Assembly: GCA_019187665.1 (NCBI GenBank) | Contig: JABARH010000010.1 | Span: 62,001 to 126,000, forward strand | Length of the DNA: 64,000 nucleotides | Reading direction: 5' to 3' | Source of the DNA: Anaerolineales bacterium | GTDB taxonomy: Bacteria > Chloroflexota > Anaerolineae > Anaerolineales > Villigracilaceae | Shown: in pieces, positions 24,952 to 34,040 of the stretch | How positions within the stretch are numbered: position 1 is the first letter of the stretch | How the letters are laid out: every line of letters begins with the position of its first letter | Notes under the pieces: generated by a model | The model's input: the letters and a program-made list of their open reading frames with translations, nothing else | Told to the model about the DNA's origin: nothing | Database searches by the model: none | Program-made: the position numbers and the translations under genes

Positions 24952-27525
24952 CTACGGCGTCAGCCTCAAATGCCCTTCGGCGTCCGCGACCACAGAATCC
25001 TGATTCCACCACATCGGATAATACTGCACCGCCGCCCACAGGGGAGCCATGTCCGCGTAGTGGGTGTGATACGCGTGACCCGATTGACCTGTGGTGTGAA
25101 CCGTCAGCGAGTTGTTGAGGTCGCTCAAGTCCACGATCATGCGCATGGACGGAAGCCAGTCCACCTCGAAGGAATAACCCACTTCCCAGCCGGTTGCGTT
25201 GACCAGGCTTTGCCCGCCGCCCGTCTGGAATGGTCCGCGATTAAACAAGTCTTCGATCAGGAAGATGCCCGATTCACCGAGTGTCCCGTTGCGGAAGGTG
25301 GCGGTGTGCAGTTCGCCCCAGGTGGGCCATTTCTGCGGGTCGTTTCCATATTCCTTTTCCAATTGTTCAACCGTCTCGATTAACGAGGCGATGTAGATCT
25401 CATCGCGCGTCTCCACGACTTGCTCGGAATGCTTGTCGTCCCAAAACGAATCGTTCGGCATCCGGATCAGGTGACGCATGGTTTCAAAGTTTCCCGAACC
25501 GCCCGAGACCGCGTAGCGTTCGGGCAGATCGTCGTCGAGCGTGTTCTGGTCGAGATTCCACCAGAAGCGCTGGAAGACCGCCGCCGCCTGAGAATCGGCG
25601 GCGCTTTGCGTATCCCATTTGAGCATCAAGTCGAGCGCGTATGTCTGATTGGAAGTATCTGCCTTGAAATTAATCTCGTTCCAAACCGGCAGGATGGATT
25701 GCGCGTTGAGATCGGTCGAGTCGCCCTGCATCTTTTGAATGTAGGCGAGATCAATTTTGCCCGGTGCGTTTACAATCATGTCCACAATACGCTGTGCGCG
25801 ATAGCCGTAATCCCAATCCGCGGTAATCAGGTGCGGATAATCGCGCGGCGGGACGCGGTTGTTGGCGGTGACGATATATCCCTCCGCCGGATTGAACGTG
25901 TAGGGCAATTCTTCAAACGGAATGTAACCGCTCCACTCGTACTCATCGGTCCAGCCCGGGACGGGGAAACGGCCGTCGCCGTTGGCGCGCATTGGAATAT
26001 CGCCCGGCATCTGGTAGCCGATGTTGCCTTCCACGTCCGCGTAGAGCAGGTTCTGCGCCGGCACGTGGAAGCCGCGTGCCGCCTCGCGGAATTCATCCCA
26101 GTTCTTTGCCTTATCGAACCCCCAGATCGCCGAAAACGGCGTGGACGGCGAAAGTGCGGTCCATGCCAGCGCGATCACATATTGATCCGGCAATTCGATT
26201 CCCGCGCGTTCGCGGAAGGGCTCGAACTCCTCATCCTCCGCATCGCCGCTGTCTTTCAGCGGTCCATACACATCCGAGATGACCGGTCCGTGCCGCGTGG
26301 ATTTAACCGTGATCTGCACCGGCTCGCCGCCGACCACGTTAATGGTTTCAGCGCGCGTCTCAAAATCCACCCATGCGCCGTTGACTTCGTATTGATTCGG
26401 ATTCTGCGGGTTGACGCGCTCAATGTACAAATCCATTACGTCGGGACCGGTGTTGGTGAATCCCCAGGCGATCTTTTCATTGTGACCGATGACCACGCCC
26501 GGCACGCCAGCGAAAGAGAAGCCTGCCACGCGGAACGGGCATGCCTCTGAAATCTCGACGCAATGCAAACTTATCTGAAACCAAATGGACGGCATCTGGA
26601 TTCCGAGATGCGGATCGTTGGCGAGAATCGGCATACCGGTCGTTGTCCGTTCGCCGGAGACCGCCCACGAGTTGGACCCGATTCCGTCGCCGAGCGGACC
26701 CAGCATCCCGTCGAGGAGCGAAGCGTTGTGAGCGAGTTGATCGAGGTCAAGTTGGGAATAATCAAAAGCCGAATTTCCAGCGCCCGGCGAAACCTTCGAC
26801 GTTTGACCTTCGACAGGAATTTGATTCACAATGACCGGATGATCTTCGGGATAGGGCGGAAAAAGCAAATCCACCTGTTCGGGCGTGAGGGTCTTGAGCA
26901 AAACAGCGCGCTCGATCTCGTCGCCCATGTTGCCGCGCAGGTCCCACGCCATGGCTTTGCCCCATGTCAGGCTGTGCACCGGCTCCCACGGTTCGATTTT
27001 GTAATCCGGGCTGAGCAAGCCGAGGATGGCATACTCGAGGCTGAGCGCGGTCGTGTCGTGATCTTTAAGGTACGCGTTCACGCCGTCGCTGTAGGCTTCG
27101 AGCAGATTCCTTTCCTCCGCGGAAAGCGCGTCCCATTCAGCTTCGGCGGTTTGCCGCCAGCCGAGCGTGCGCAGGAAAGAGTCGGTTTCCACCTGTCCGC
27201 TTCCAAACATTTCGCTGAGTTCGCCCGATCCGATGTGCCGCCAGGCGTCCATTTGCCAGAAGCGTTCCTGCGCGTGGACGAAGCCCTGCGCCATGAACAG
27301 GTCGTGCGTGGTCGTGGCGTAAATGTGCGGCACACCCATCGCGTCGCGATAGATGTCCACCGCGCCGTCGAGTCCCTCCAGTTTTATTTCACCGTCAATT
27401 TGCGGAAACGATTTTGGCGCGACCGTATTCGGCAAATACGATTTGAAATAGAAGGCGCCGCCCGCCGCCAGCACAAGCGCAAGGATCACCACCCCGATCA
27501 AAAGCCTGCTAAAAAATTTCTTCAT
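24952..27525 (-). CDS. Penicillin acylase family hydrolase (membrane-anchored Ntn hydrolase)
   Basis: An 857-residue precursor. Residues 9-27 form a hydrophobic anchor (LLIGVVILALVLAAGGAFYF region), so the enzyme is exported. The pattern VDIYRDAMGVPHIYATTTHDLFMAQGFVHAQERFWQMD is the usual family start. Autocatalytic cleavage would expose Ser284 of GIGSNSWAVSG as nucleophile, with PILANDPHLG and HNEKIAWGFTN following as expected. Members hydrolyse amides such as penicillins, N-acyl-homoserine lactones or other acylated compounds. Quorum-quenching is possible but cannot be assigned by reading. The start at 27525 (GGAGAAACC before the ATG) is preferred over the upstream frame. Confidence 0.92.
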   Translation of the reverse strand: MKKFFSRLLIGVVILALVLAAGGAFYFKSYLPNTVAPKSFPQIDGEIKLEGLDGAVDIYRDAMGVPHIYATTTHDLFMAQGFVHAQERFWQMDAWRHIGSGELSEMFGSGQVETDSFLRTLGWRQTAEAEWDALSAEERNLLEAYSDGVNAYLKDHDTTALSLEYAILGLLSPDYKIEPWEPVHSLTWGKAMAWDLRGNMGDEIERAVLLKTLTPEQVDLLFPPYPEDHPVIVNQIPVEGQTSKVSPGAGNSAFDYSQLDLDQLAHNASLLDGMLGPLGDGIGSNSWAVSGERTTTGMPILANDPHLGIQMPSIWFQISLHCVEISEACPFRVAGFSFAGVPGVVIGHNEKIAWGFTNTGPDVMDLYIERVNPQNPNQYEVNGAWVDFETRAETINVVGGEPVQITVKSTRHGPVISDVYGPLKDSGDAEDEEFEPFRERAGIELPDQYVIALAWTALSPSTPFSAIWGFDKAKNWDEFREAARGFHVPAQNLLYADVEGNIGYQMPGDIPMRANGDGRFPVPGWTDEYEWSGYIPFEELPYTFNPAEGYIVTANNRVPPRDYPHLITADWDYGYRAQRIVDMIVNAPGKIDLAYIQKMQGDSTDLNAQSILPVWNEINFKADTSNQTYALDLMLKWDTQSAADSQAAAVFQRFWWNLDQNTLDDDLPERYAVSGGSGNFETMRHLIRMPNDSFWDDKHSEQVVETRDEIYIASLIETVEQLEKEYGNDPQKWPTWGELHTATFRNGTLGESGIFLIEDLFNRGPFQTGGGQSLVNATGWEVGYSFEVDWLPSMRMIVDLSDLNNSLTVHTTGQSGHAYHTHYADMAPLWAAVQYYPMWWNQDSVVADAEGHLRLTP

Positions 27526-27586
27526 GGTTTCTCCGTTCAACAAGAAATCTCGCCGGACGTTCCCTAGCCCCGGCGGTGGCGGCGAG

Positions 27587-27592
27587 TATAAT
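27587..27592 (+). promoter_or_regulatory. Probable -10 element of a leaderless or short-leader gene
   Basis: A perfect TATAAT lies 8 bp before the ATG at 27601, with no Shine-Dalgarno between them. Transcription would begin at or within a few bases of the start codon. The -35 region is weak. Confidence 0.5.
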
Positions 27593-27600
27593 CCCATTCC

Positions 27601-29145
27601 ATGCAATCTTCAACGAAATTGAATCCGATCGTTCTATTTTTATTCAGCGCCTGTTTGTTCGGCGGGCTACTGCGCCTGATGCCCGCGCTCGCGACCCATT
27701 TTCCGCCCAACGACGGCGGGATGTTCTACGACATGACGCGCGACCTGCAAGCCAGTCAATATCGCTTGCCCGCCGTCGCTTCCTACAATGGACTCGATTT
27801 GCCCTACGCCTACCCGCCTCTCGGCTTTTACCTCGCTGCGCTTCTCTCCGATCTTGGGCGGATTCCGCTGCTTGATCTTTTTCTCTGGCTTCCGGCTTGG
27901 TTCGCCGTGCTCGCCATCCCCGCCTTTTATCTTCTTGCGCGCGCCCTGCTCACGGACGATCTGCGCGCCGCCCTCGCGACTCTTTTCTTCGCGCTCACGC
28001 CCGGCAGTTATTTCTGGCGCATCATGGGCGGCGGCATGACGCGCGCGCCGGGCTTATTGTTCATTCTACTCTCTGTCTATTTCGTGCATCGCATCTTTAC
28101 GAGCGAGGCGCATCAGCCTGAAGAAAATAAAAAACGCGTTCGTCTCATCGCGTTTGCGATTCTATCCTGCACCTGCGCGGTCTTATCGCATCCCGAAGTG
28201 GCTGTCCACACTGCGTCATTATGCGCCCTGCTCTGGCTTTTCTTTGGCAGGTCGCGGCGCGGGACTCTCGATGCCGCCCTGATTGCGCTGGGCGTGACCC
28301 TGTTCACCTCGCCCTGGTGGCTCACCGTTATTTCTCAAAATGGATTCGCACCCTTCCTCTCCGCCGCGCAAACCGGTCTGCACGCCAACGCGCAATGGGT
28401 GCAGGTGATTTTGGATGGCTTCAGCGCCTACGAGTTCATCCCGATTTTATTCGTTTTACGAGTCGTTGGGTTTTTATACGCGTTCTGGAAAAAACAATAT
28501 TTCCTGCTTGCCATGATCTTTGTCCCCGTATTCGTGGACCCTCGCTCCGCCGAGGCGGTTTCCTTCCTCGCCTTTTGCATCTTGTCGGCATCGGTCCTGC
28601 TCGATCTTCTGCCGCCGGTCATCTCGCGTCTGACGAAAAAGCCGCTCATGCCCCTGCTCGATTCTCGCGCGGGCGCGGCGCTGACCATCGTCCTGGTTTT
28701 TCTGTTATTCCTGCAAAGCGGCTTGCGCAATTACTCCCTGATCAACTCCACCTTGAATACCGAACAACGCGAGACAATGGAATGGCTCCGCGTCAATCTG
28801 CCGCCCGGGCAAAATTTTTTCCTGCTGACCGGTCAACGCTACTCGATGAGCGACCCCGTGCAGGAATGGTTCCCAACCCTGACCGGGCAACACAGCCAGA
28901 CCACCCTGCAGGGACTGGAATGGACTCTCGGCCCGCAATTTACGCAACGATTGAACGATCTGACTGCGTTGCAAGCCTGCGCTGAAATTGCCTGCGTCGA
29001 ATTGTGGTCTGCGCGGACGAATCTCGCGTACGATTATCTCTGGCTCACGAAGGCAACCACTTCCTTTGAGAGCGCGCTCGCATCGGACAATTATTCACTC
29101 GTTTACGAATCCGAATCCCTTGCCATCTTCGCACGCCAAAAATAA
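27601..29145 (+). CDS. Polytopic membrane protein, GT-C glycosyltransferase-like
   Basis: A 514-residue protein with roughly ten or more predicted transmembrane helices and a short extracytoplasmic tail (YSMSDPVQEWFPTLTGQ onward). Early residues contain NDGGMFYDMTRDLQAS, an acidic loop between the first two helices such as is used by GT-C glycosyltransferases for catalysis. The helix pattern and tail also fit this class, which transfers sugars from polyprenyl phosphate donors. No family could be named from reading, so the enzymatic role is inference. The gene is divergent from the penicillin-acylase gene and is likely read from a leaderless or very short transcript. A terminator overlaps its stop. 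Confidence 0.65.
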   Translation: MQSSTKLNPIVLFLFSACLFGGLLRLMPALATHFPPNDGGMFYDMTRDLQASQYRLPAVASYNGLDLPYAYPPLGFYLAALLSDLGRIPLLDLFLWLPAWFAVLAIPAFYLLARALLTDDLRAALATLFFALTPGSYFWRIMGGGMTRAPGLLFILLSVYFVHRIFTSEAHQPEENKKRVRLIAFAILSCTCAVLSHPEVAVHTASLCALLWLFFGRSRRGTLDAALIALGVTLFTSPWWLTVISQNGFAPFLSAAQTGLHANAQWVQVILDGFSAYEFIPILFVLRVVGFLYAFWKKQYFLLAMIFVPVFVDPRSAEAVSFLAFCILSASVLLDLLPPVISRLTKKPLMPLLDSRAGAALTIVLVFLLFLQSGLRNYSLINSTLNTEQRETMEWLRVNLPPGQNFFLLTGQRYSMSDPVQEWFPTLTGQHSQTTLQGLEWTLGPQFTQRLNDLTALQACAEIACVELWSARTNLAYDYLWLTKATTSFESALASDNYSLVYESESLAIFARQK

Positions 29146-29176
29146 AAAGCGCCAGACTCATCGTCCTGCGCTTTTT
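29144..29176. terminator. Bidirectional terminator
   Basis: AAAAAGCGC (29144-29152) pairs with GCGCTTTTT (29168-29176) around a 15-nt loop. Its A and T tracts serve both the plus-strand membrane gene and the converging lipoprotein gene. Confidence 0.88.
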
Positions 29177-29199
29177 ATGGTTCAGTTTTCGATTCGCGC

Positions 29200-31710
29200 T
29201 TATCTGATCATCCCCAACAACCGCTGATACCAATACCACAACACGTCCTGCGCGGGCTTGCCGTGCACCGATGCCGATTTGTCCGCGAGCAGGGTGGGGG
29301 GGTAGTAGCCGCGCGAAACGACGCCGCTCACCCATGGACGCGTATTCACCGCCGCGAACAGCGCCTCGTAAACATCCGCTTGCAATTGCAGGTTGAGGGA
29401 AATCTCGCCCCGCTCCGCGTTAGGCTGGCTCAGCGCCTTCCAGTCGAGGCAGGCCGCGCCCTGTGCGGGCAGGCAGTTCTTCGTCGCGCCGTAAATGGAG
29501 GGATACGCAAACGCCAGATAGACCGGCTTACCCAGCACCGCCTGCAAGGGGCCAACTCCGTTGTCCAGCAATTGCGCCGAAGCCTGCGCCAATTCATCGC
29601 GTGAGGGCGCCGCGTTTTCGGAGAGGTTGCCGGAGATCAACAAGTACACCCCGTCGGTGGCGCTGATAAATGTCGGAGTAACGACATTCGGCGGCGTGTA
29701 CGAGAGAGCCCATAACAACTGGCCGCGAAAATGACCGCGCACCTCGGCGAGGATGGCTTGCCAGCGCGCCTCCGCATCCGCCGGGACGCCGGAGGGATTC
29801 CCGTCGCTGAGTGTGCCGCCGGGCAGTGCCGGGCCGATCCAATCGCCGCCGAGGATCAGGGCCTGCGCGCCGCTGCGTGTAGCCTCGTCCGCGAAGTGGA
29901 CGGCATACGCGCGGTAATAATCGAACCATAATCCCCACCAGGTTGGGTCACGCGGCGCGGTGCGCCACCAATCGGAGGCGTTGGAGGAAAAACGCGGCTG
30001 CGGGAAGAGCGCCACGTTCAGGCCGCGCGCGCGCGCCTGCGTCAGCATGGCGTCAATGTCGGGCAGGAGCGGGTCGTTGCCGGGGGTTGCTCCAAATACA
30101 AGCGGGTTTGCTGAGGAGTAGGTCCAGCTTGGGTCGAGTATCACCCAATTGGCGCCGATCTGTTGGATATTTTGCATGGCTGTGTCGGTGAATGCGGACC
30201 AGTCGGGTTGATAGTAGGGCTGGAATTCGACGCCGGCCATGAACGCGCCGCCGCGCACGATCACATTCGTCCCGACCAGGCTGGCCGGCGCGGGATTCGT
30301 CCACGTCCAGCCGGTGATCGTATCTCGGATATCCTGTTCGGTGAGCGCGGTGCTGGCTTGCCGCCCGGAGGGAGAGAGGCCTGGCGTGGCAAGATCGTCC
30401 GCGGAGCCGCATTGTGCGTTGCGGCAGTAACGGTAATGGATCGTGTCGAGGTTGAGCGGGCTGTAGAGTTTGAAGCGCCATGTATTTTCGCGCACGTACC
30501 ACATTGGGATCGGCTCGGTCCAGCCGTAGGGATTAAATTGAATGTAGACGATGTCGCCGGCGGGGGTGTTGGCGGGAACGACTACCTCGAAACTGATCGG
30601 AGCGGCCGCGCTCGACTTCCACGTTTCGACGGTCTCCTCGATCACTGCGCCGCCCGCCGGGATGATCAACTGGCGCAGATTGAACCGGCCGTCTCCTTTG
30701 TGTTCCGCGTTCCATAGGCCGTCGCCGAGGGTGTATTTGTAGCGCAAGTCTGCGCCGACGGGCAGGTTGACGGTGTAGGTAAACATGCGCGGCCCGGCGG
30801 CGTTCATCTGCGGCATGCGTTCTGCGATGACGCTCAACCCGCCGCGCAGGTCGGCAAAGGTGTTGCCAAATTGCAGCAGATTGCCGGCCATCCGCAGCGG
30901 CGCTCCCTCGAGTGTATGGTCGGGGACATGCACCATGAAGGTGACCGGCGCGAGCGGAGCGGGGCGCACACCCACCAGGACCGGGGTTGTGAGTCCGGCT
31001 GCCACGGTCGCGCCCTGCTGAAAGGTGGAATAGGAACCGTCGAGGGCGAAGGCGACGAGGTTGTGCGTTCCGGCCGGGAGTCCTTGCAGGTTGAAGCGTC
31101 CCGCGGAATCGGTCAACGCTTGAATTCCGCCCGCGCTCACCATCAGGCCCGCGATGGGCGCGGCGTTGTCGGCGTTGGTCACCGTTCCCTGCATCGCGCC
31201 GACCTGCCCGCTGAAGGGGCGGTCTGGCCAGGCGGCAATGATGTCGGTCGTTTCGCTTGCGCCGGAGACGAAATAGACGCGATAGCGCAGCGGCTGGTTG
31301 AGGGCGTTGTATTCCGGTGTGCCGGGTCCGCCGGTGCGTACGTAGCGATATTTGAGAACGGAATTGACCGGGAAGGGCAGGACGGCTGAATAGTTCAACG
31401 CGTCGCGCGCTTGCAGGGGATGGTCGGTGTAGTTGAAGCCGAGGCCGGTTACTTCGTCGAGCACGCGTAGCGCCAGCGATTCGGTGGGCGCGAGCGGCGC
31501 CGGTAATACGACGTGGAAGGTCACCTGTGCCTGTGGCAGGGGGGTGGGCGTGGGCAGGGCTGGTGTGGGCGGTTGTGGGGTGTGGTTGTTTCCGTTCCCG
31601 GCAGGCCAGTCGAACAGTGAGAATTTGCAGGCCGCTCCGCTGAGCAGGAAGATGCCGCAAAAAACCAGCAGGGCGAATTTGCGAATGGGTGTGTTGAATG
31701 AATGTTTCAT
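29200..31710 (-). CDS. Large lipoprotein with carbohydrate-binding-like and glycosidase-like TIM-barrel domains
   Basis: An 836-residue exported lipoprotein (lipobox LLSGAACKF, Cys about 28) with a Pro/Thr linker. Domains in order are a starch-binding-like beta sandwich (about 60-170), a carboxypeptidase-regulatory-like module (GTVTNADNAAPIAGLMVSA...FNLQGLPAGTHNLVAF), two further binding modules (VTFMVHVPDHT...; ISFEVVVPANTPAGD...) and a C-terminal TIM-barrel resembling GH113-type enzymes (FMAGVEFQPYYQPDW, NWVILDPSWTY, QALILGGDW, SGVVSRGYYPPTL). It may hydrolyse or bind polysaccharides at the cell surface. No catalytic pair could be proven by reading. The ATG at 31710 begins the signal peptide. 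It follows tatC on the same strand, but no twin-arginine motif is present. Confidence 0.75.
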   Translation of the reverse strand: MKHSFNTPIRKFALLVFCGIFLLSGAACKFSLFDWPAGNGNNHTPQPPTPALPTPTPLPQAQVTFHVVLPAPLAPTESLALRVLDEVTGLGFNYTDHPLQARDALNYSAVLPFPVNSVLKYRYVRTGGPGTPEYNALNQPLRYRVYFVSGASETTDIIAAWPDRPFSGQVGAMQGTVTNADNAAPIAGLMVSAGGIQALTDSAGRFNLQGLPAGTHNLVAFALDGSYSTFQQGATVAAGLTTPVLVGVRPAPLAPVTFMVHVPDHTLEGAPLRMAGNLLQFGNTFADLRGGLSVIAERMPQMNAAGPRMFTYTVNLPVGADLRYKYTLGDGLWNAEHKGDGRFNLRQLIIPAGGAVIEETVETWKSSAAAPISFEVVVPANTPAGDIVYIQFNPYGWTEPIPMWYVRENTWRFKLYSPLNLDTIHYRYCRNAQCGSADDLATPGLSPSGRQASTALTEQDIRDTITGWTWTNPAPASLVGTNVIVRGGAFMAGVEFQPYYQPDWSAFTDTAMQNIQQIGANWVILDPSWTYSSANPLVFGATPGNDPLLPDIDAMLTQARARGLNVALFPQPRFSSNASDWWRTAPRDPTWWGLWFDYYRAYAVHFADEATRSGAQALILGGDWIGPALPGGTLSDGNPSGVPADAEARWQAILAEVRGHFRGQLLWALSYTPPNVVTPTFISATDGVYLLISGNLSENAAPSRDELAQASAQLLDNGVGPLQAVLGKPVYLAFAYPSIYGATKNCLPAQGAACLDWKALSQPNAERGEISLNLQLQADVYEALFAAVNTRPWVSGVVSRGYYPPTLLADKSASVHGKPAQDVLWYWYQRLLGMIR

Positions 31711-31876
31711 AAGGTGCGCCGATCTATGGAATGCTTGAAATGGGACAAGGACGGAGTGCGAGGGCGCGCGTGCCCGTCGCTGGAGATGGTCTCTTACGCG
31801 TTCAGCGGGACGCGCGGCGAATGTTCGTTCGGGTTTGCATATCGTTTTCCATCGGCAGTGGTTCTGCCGGCGCGCT

Positions 31877-32755
31877 TCAGTTTTCGATGGGCGTCTTTTT
31901 TCTGCGGCCAAAGAGGAAACTGGTCAGGATGCCGATGAAGTACAGCGCGGCCATCGGCGCCATGACGAGTGCCATGTTGCCAGGATCGGTGGTGGGCGTG
32001 ACGATGGCCGCGATCACCGCAATTCCAATCATGGCGATGCGCCAGTAGCGCAGCAGGTCGCGGTGGCTGACCCAGCCGGCCAGCGCCAGGACGGCCGTTA
32101 CCAGCGGAAACTCGAAGGACAAGCTGATCCAGAAAATGAGGCGCGTGATCACCGAAAAATATTTTCCCGCGATCGGGTTGGCCTGGAAATCGCCGAAGTT
32201 AAGCAGGAATTTAACGGCGGTGGGCAGGATGTAGGCGTGTGTGAACCACGCTCCAATAAGAAACAGGAAGAAGGCCGCCGGGATGGCGATCATCGAGAGC
32301 CAGCGCGCTTTTACATGCAGTCCCGGCGCGATGTAGAGCCACAGTTCGAACGCGATATAAAGCAGGGAGACGCCAAACCCGGCGATCAACGCGGCCTTCA
32401 TGTACACGCCAAGCGATTCGGTCAGCTCGAGCACCTGTAACTTTTCCACGCCGCCCACCGGTTCAGCCAGGAAGCGGATGATGGGATCTATTTTGATCCA
32501 CGCGAGCGCAGTGACGATGGTCAGCACGATCAGCGAGCGAATGATGTGCCAGCGTAATTTGTTCAGGTCGTCGCGGGCGTGCCTGCGGGTCTCCTCGTCC
32601 TCGACGAGCGCGGCAAGGATGTCGGTCATCGGTTGCGAGAGCGGCTCGGTCATCATAAAACGATATACGGCGCGGAATGGACGCGCGATGACATTTCCCA
32701 ATTTAACGAACGGGGCAGTGGCCGCGCCCCACAACCGGCGGAAGAAGTTACGCAT
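31877..32755 (-). CDS. tatC: Sec-independent protein translocase TatC
   Basis: A 292-residue membrane protein, the receptor for twin-arginine signal peptides. It has six predicted transmembrane segments, with LTESLGVYMKAALIAGFG in the segment after helix one and FEFPLVTAVLALAGWVSHRDLLRYWR, TPTTDPGNMALVMAPM near the end, all typical of TatC. An N-terminal extension of about 60 residues (FRAVYRFMMTEPLSQP...) precedes the conserved core. The ATG at 32755 overlaps the end of the TatA/B gene by 8 bp, indicating translational coupling. The Tat system exports folded, often cofactor-containing proteins. Confidence 0.95.
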   Translation of the reverse strand: MRNFFRRLWGAATAPFVKLGNVIARPFRAVYRFMMTEPLSQPMTDILAALVEDEETRRHARDDLNKLRWHIIRSLIVLTIVTALAWIKIDPIIRFLAEPVGGVEKLQVLELTESLGVYMKAALIAGFGVSLLYIAFELWLYIAPGLHVKARWLSMIAIPAAFFLFLIGAWFTHAYILPTAVKFLLNFGDFQANPIAGKYFSVITRLIFWISLSFEFPLVTAVLALAGWVSHRDLLRYWRIAMIGIAVIAAIVTPTTDPGNMALVMAPMAALYFIGILTSFLFGRRKKTPIEN

Positions 32756-33224
32756 CACGACGGCCGCCGCCTTTGGGTTTTTTTACAGACGCGGGCGCGG
32801 TCTTCTTTTTGGAGACGAACTTGGGAGACTGTTTCGCGGCGGGCGCTTTTTTCTTTTGCGCCTCATCCGCACGGGGGGGCTGGTGAGGCGGGTGGGCGTG
32901 GCTGCGCGGCGGGGCGTGTTTCTCCGCGTTTGCATCTGTGGCGCGCGTGGAGATCGTTTGCGGCGCGGCGTCCAGCAGGGCTGGGTCGGCTTGTAATTCT
33001 TTGTCCAGTTCCTCCAGCCCGGCTTGTTGTGCGATCTTATTGGGCCAGTTCACCAGGTCGGCGGAAAAAGAACGGATATATCTCCATGCTTCCGATTTGA
33101 AGAGACGGTTCAACCAGCGCCCAAGCGTTCGGCTGGTCTCTTCCGCTTTATGGGGTCCGATGATGATAAAAGCCAGCACGATGATGAGCAATAATTCCCA
33201 GGTGCCGATATCCAGGATTTCCAT
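32748..33224 (-). CDS. Twin-arginine translocase subunit TatA/TatB-like
   Basis: A 158-residue protein with the single N-terminal membrane helix of Tat subunits (MEILDIGTWELLLIIVLAFIIIGP, residues 1-24), including the conserved GP hinge, followed by an amphipathic helix (KAEETSRTLGRWLNRLF). A long, positively charged Pro/Lys/Ala tail (about residues 95-158) is probably disordered. The Glu at position 2 and longer tail resemble TatB more than TatA, but with one copy here the assignment is open. It lies next to nusB with no gap and overlaps tatC. Confidence 0.88.
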   Translation of the reverse strand: MEILDIGTWELLLIIVLAFIIIGPHKAEETSRTLGRWLNRLFKSEAWRYIRSFSADLVNWPNKIAQQAGLEELDKELQADPALLDAAPQTISTRATDANAEKHAPPRSHAHPPHQPPRADEAQKKKAPAAKQSPKFVSKKKTAPASVKKPKGGGRRDA

Positions 33225-33668
33225 TTATTTTTTTTCCTCGAGCGCCGCCACCCGTTGGCGGATCTCGTCCTGGTGTTCTGTGAGACTCCCCAGCACGCCG
33301 TTGACGAAACGCGGCGCGCTGTCAGAACCGTATTGCTTGGCGAGTTCCACGGCTTCATTGATAGCCACCTTGACCGGCGTTTCGCGATGCACGGCGAATT
33401 CCCAGAAGGCCATGCGCATAATATTGCGGTCAATCGCCGCGATCTGATCCAGCGGCCATTCCGGCGCGTATTTGGCGATCAACGAATCCAGTTCGTGGGC
33501 GAGGGAGATCACGCCGAAGACGATGCGGCGCGTAAATTCCAACAGTTCGTCGGGCAGGGGCGTTTCCTCCAGGCGCAGGCGCAGGGCCTCGGCCGCGGGA
33601 TGATTCGCCAGATCCACTTCGTAAAGTACTTGCAGGGCGATCCCTCTTGCCCTGGTGCGGGGTTTCAT
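33225..33668 (-). CDS. nusB: Transcription antitermination factor NusB
   Basis: A 147-residue all-helical protein that binds boxA RNA with NusE/S10 to promote antitermination in rRNA operons. It matches family blocks RTRARGIALQVLYEVDLANH, FTRRIVFGVISLAHELD, LDQIAAIDRNIMRMAFWEF and TPVKVAINEAVELAKQYGSDSAPRFVNGVLG. The ATG at 33668 is chosen because it overlaps the end of asp23 (TGATATG) and begins the family homology. An upstream open frame belongs to a shadow of that gene. It is part of the fabG-asp23-nusB-tat cluster. Confidence 0.96.
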   Translation of the reverse strand: MKPRTRARGIALQVLYEVDLANHPAAEALRLRLEETPLPDELLEFTRRIVFGVISLAHELDSLIAKYAPEWPLDQIAAIDRNIMRMAFWEFAVHRETPVKVAINEAVELAKQYGSDSAPRFVNGVLGSLTEHQDEIRQRVAALEEKK

Positions 33669-33669
33669 A

Positions 33670-34029
33670 TCAGGCGCCGGCCTCGCGGGTGTTGTCATAA
33701 TCAATATCTTCGATGTGAATGTTGATGTGGCCCACATCCATGCCGGTCATCTCCTGGACGGCGCGCGCCACCTGTTTTTGCACGTTGCGGCTTACCTCGC
33801 GGATGTTGACATCCTGCCGGACGAGGAAGTACAAATCCACGAAGACGGTGTTCTCTTCCGTCTCGATTCGGACTCCGTCGTTGCCGCCGCGTCGAAACAG
33901 GCGGTTCACCCCGCCCGGCACAAAGGCCATGCGGCTGACGCCCGGCACGGCCAGCGTGGACAGTTTGGCGATCGTGGTCAGCACATCGGGGGAGACGGTG
34001 GTTTTTCCGGGTGTTTCGCTTTTGCTCAT
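33670..34029 (-). CDS. Asp23/Gls24 family envelope stress protein
   Basis: A 119-residue small protein of the Asp23/Gls24 family. The core reads VLTTIAKLSTLAVPGVSRMAF...VRIETEENTVFVDLYFLVRQDVNIREVSRNVQKQVARAVQEMTGMDV, with the repeated polar/hydrophobic pattern of the fold. In Gram-positive bacteria Asp23-like proteins are associated with the membrane and cell-envelope stress. Its place just before nusB matches a common gene order in many bacteria, where the fatty-acid/ribosome-related block contains an asp23 gene. It starts 11 bp after fabG. Confidence 0.9.
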   Translation of the reverse strand: MSKSETPGKTTVSPDVLTTIAKLSTLAVPGVSRMAFVPGGVNRLFRRGGNDGVRIETEENTVFVDLYFLVRQDVNIREVSRNVQKQVARAVQEMTGMDVGHINIHIEDIDYDNTREAGA

Positions 34030-34040
34030 GGTGCCTCTTT

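Noticed and set aside
31710..31877. Tat dependence of the large lipoprotein next to tatC
   Set aside because: Its signal peptide has a lipobox but no twin-arginine motif, so proximity alone does not support it.
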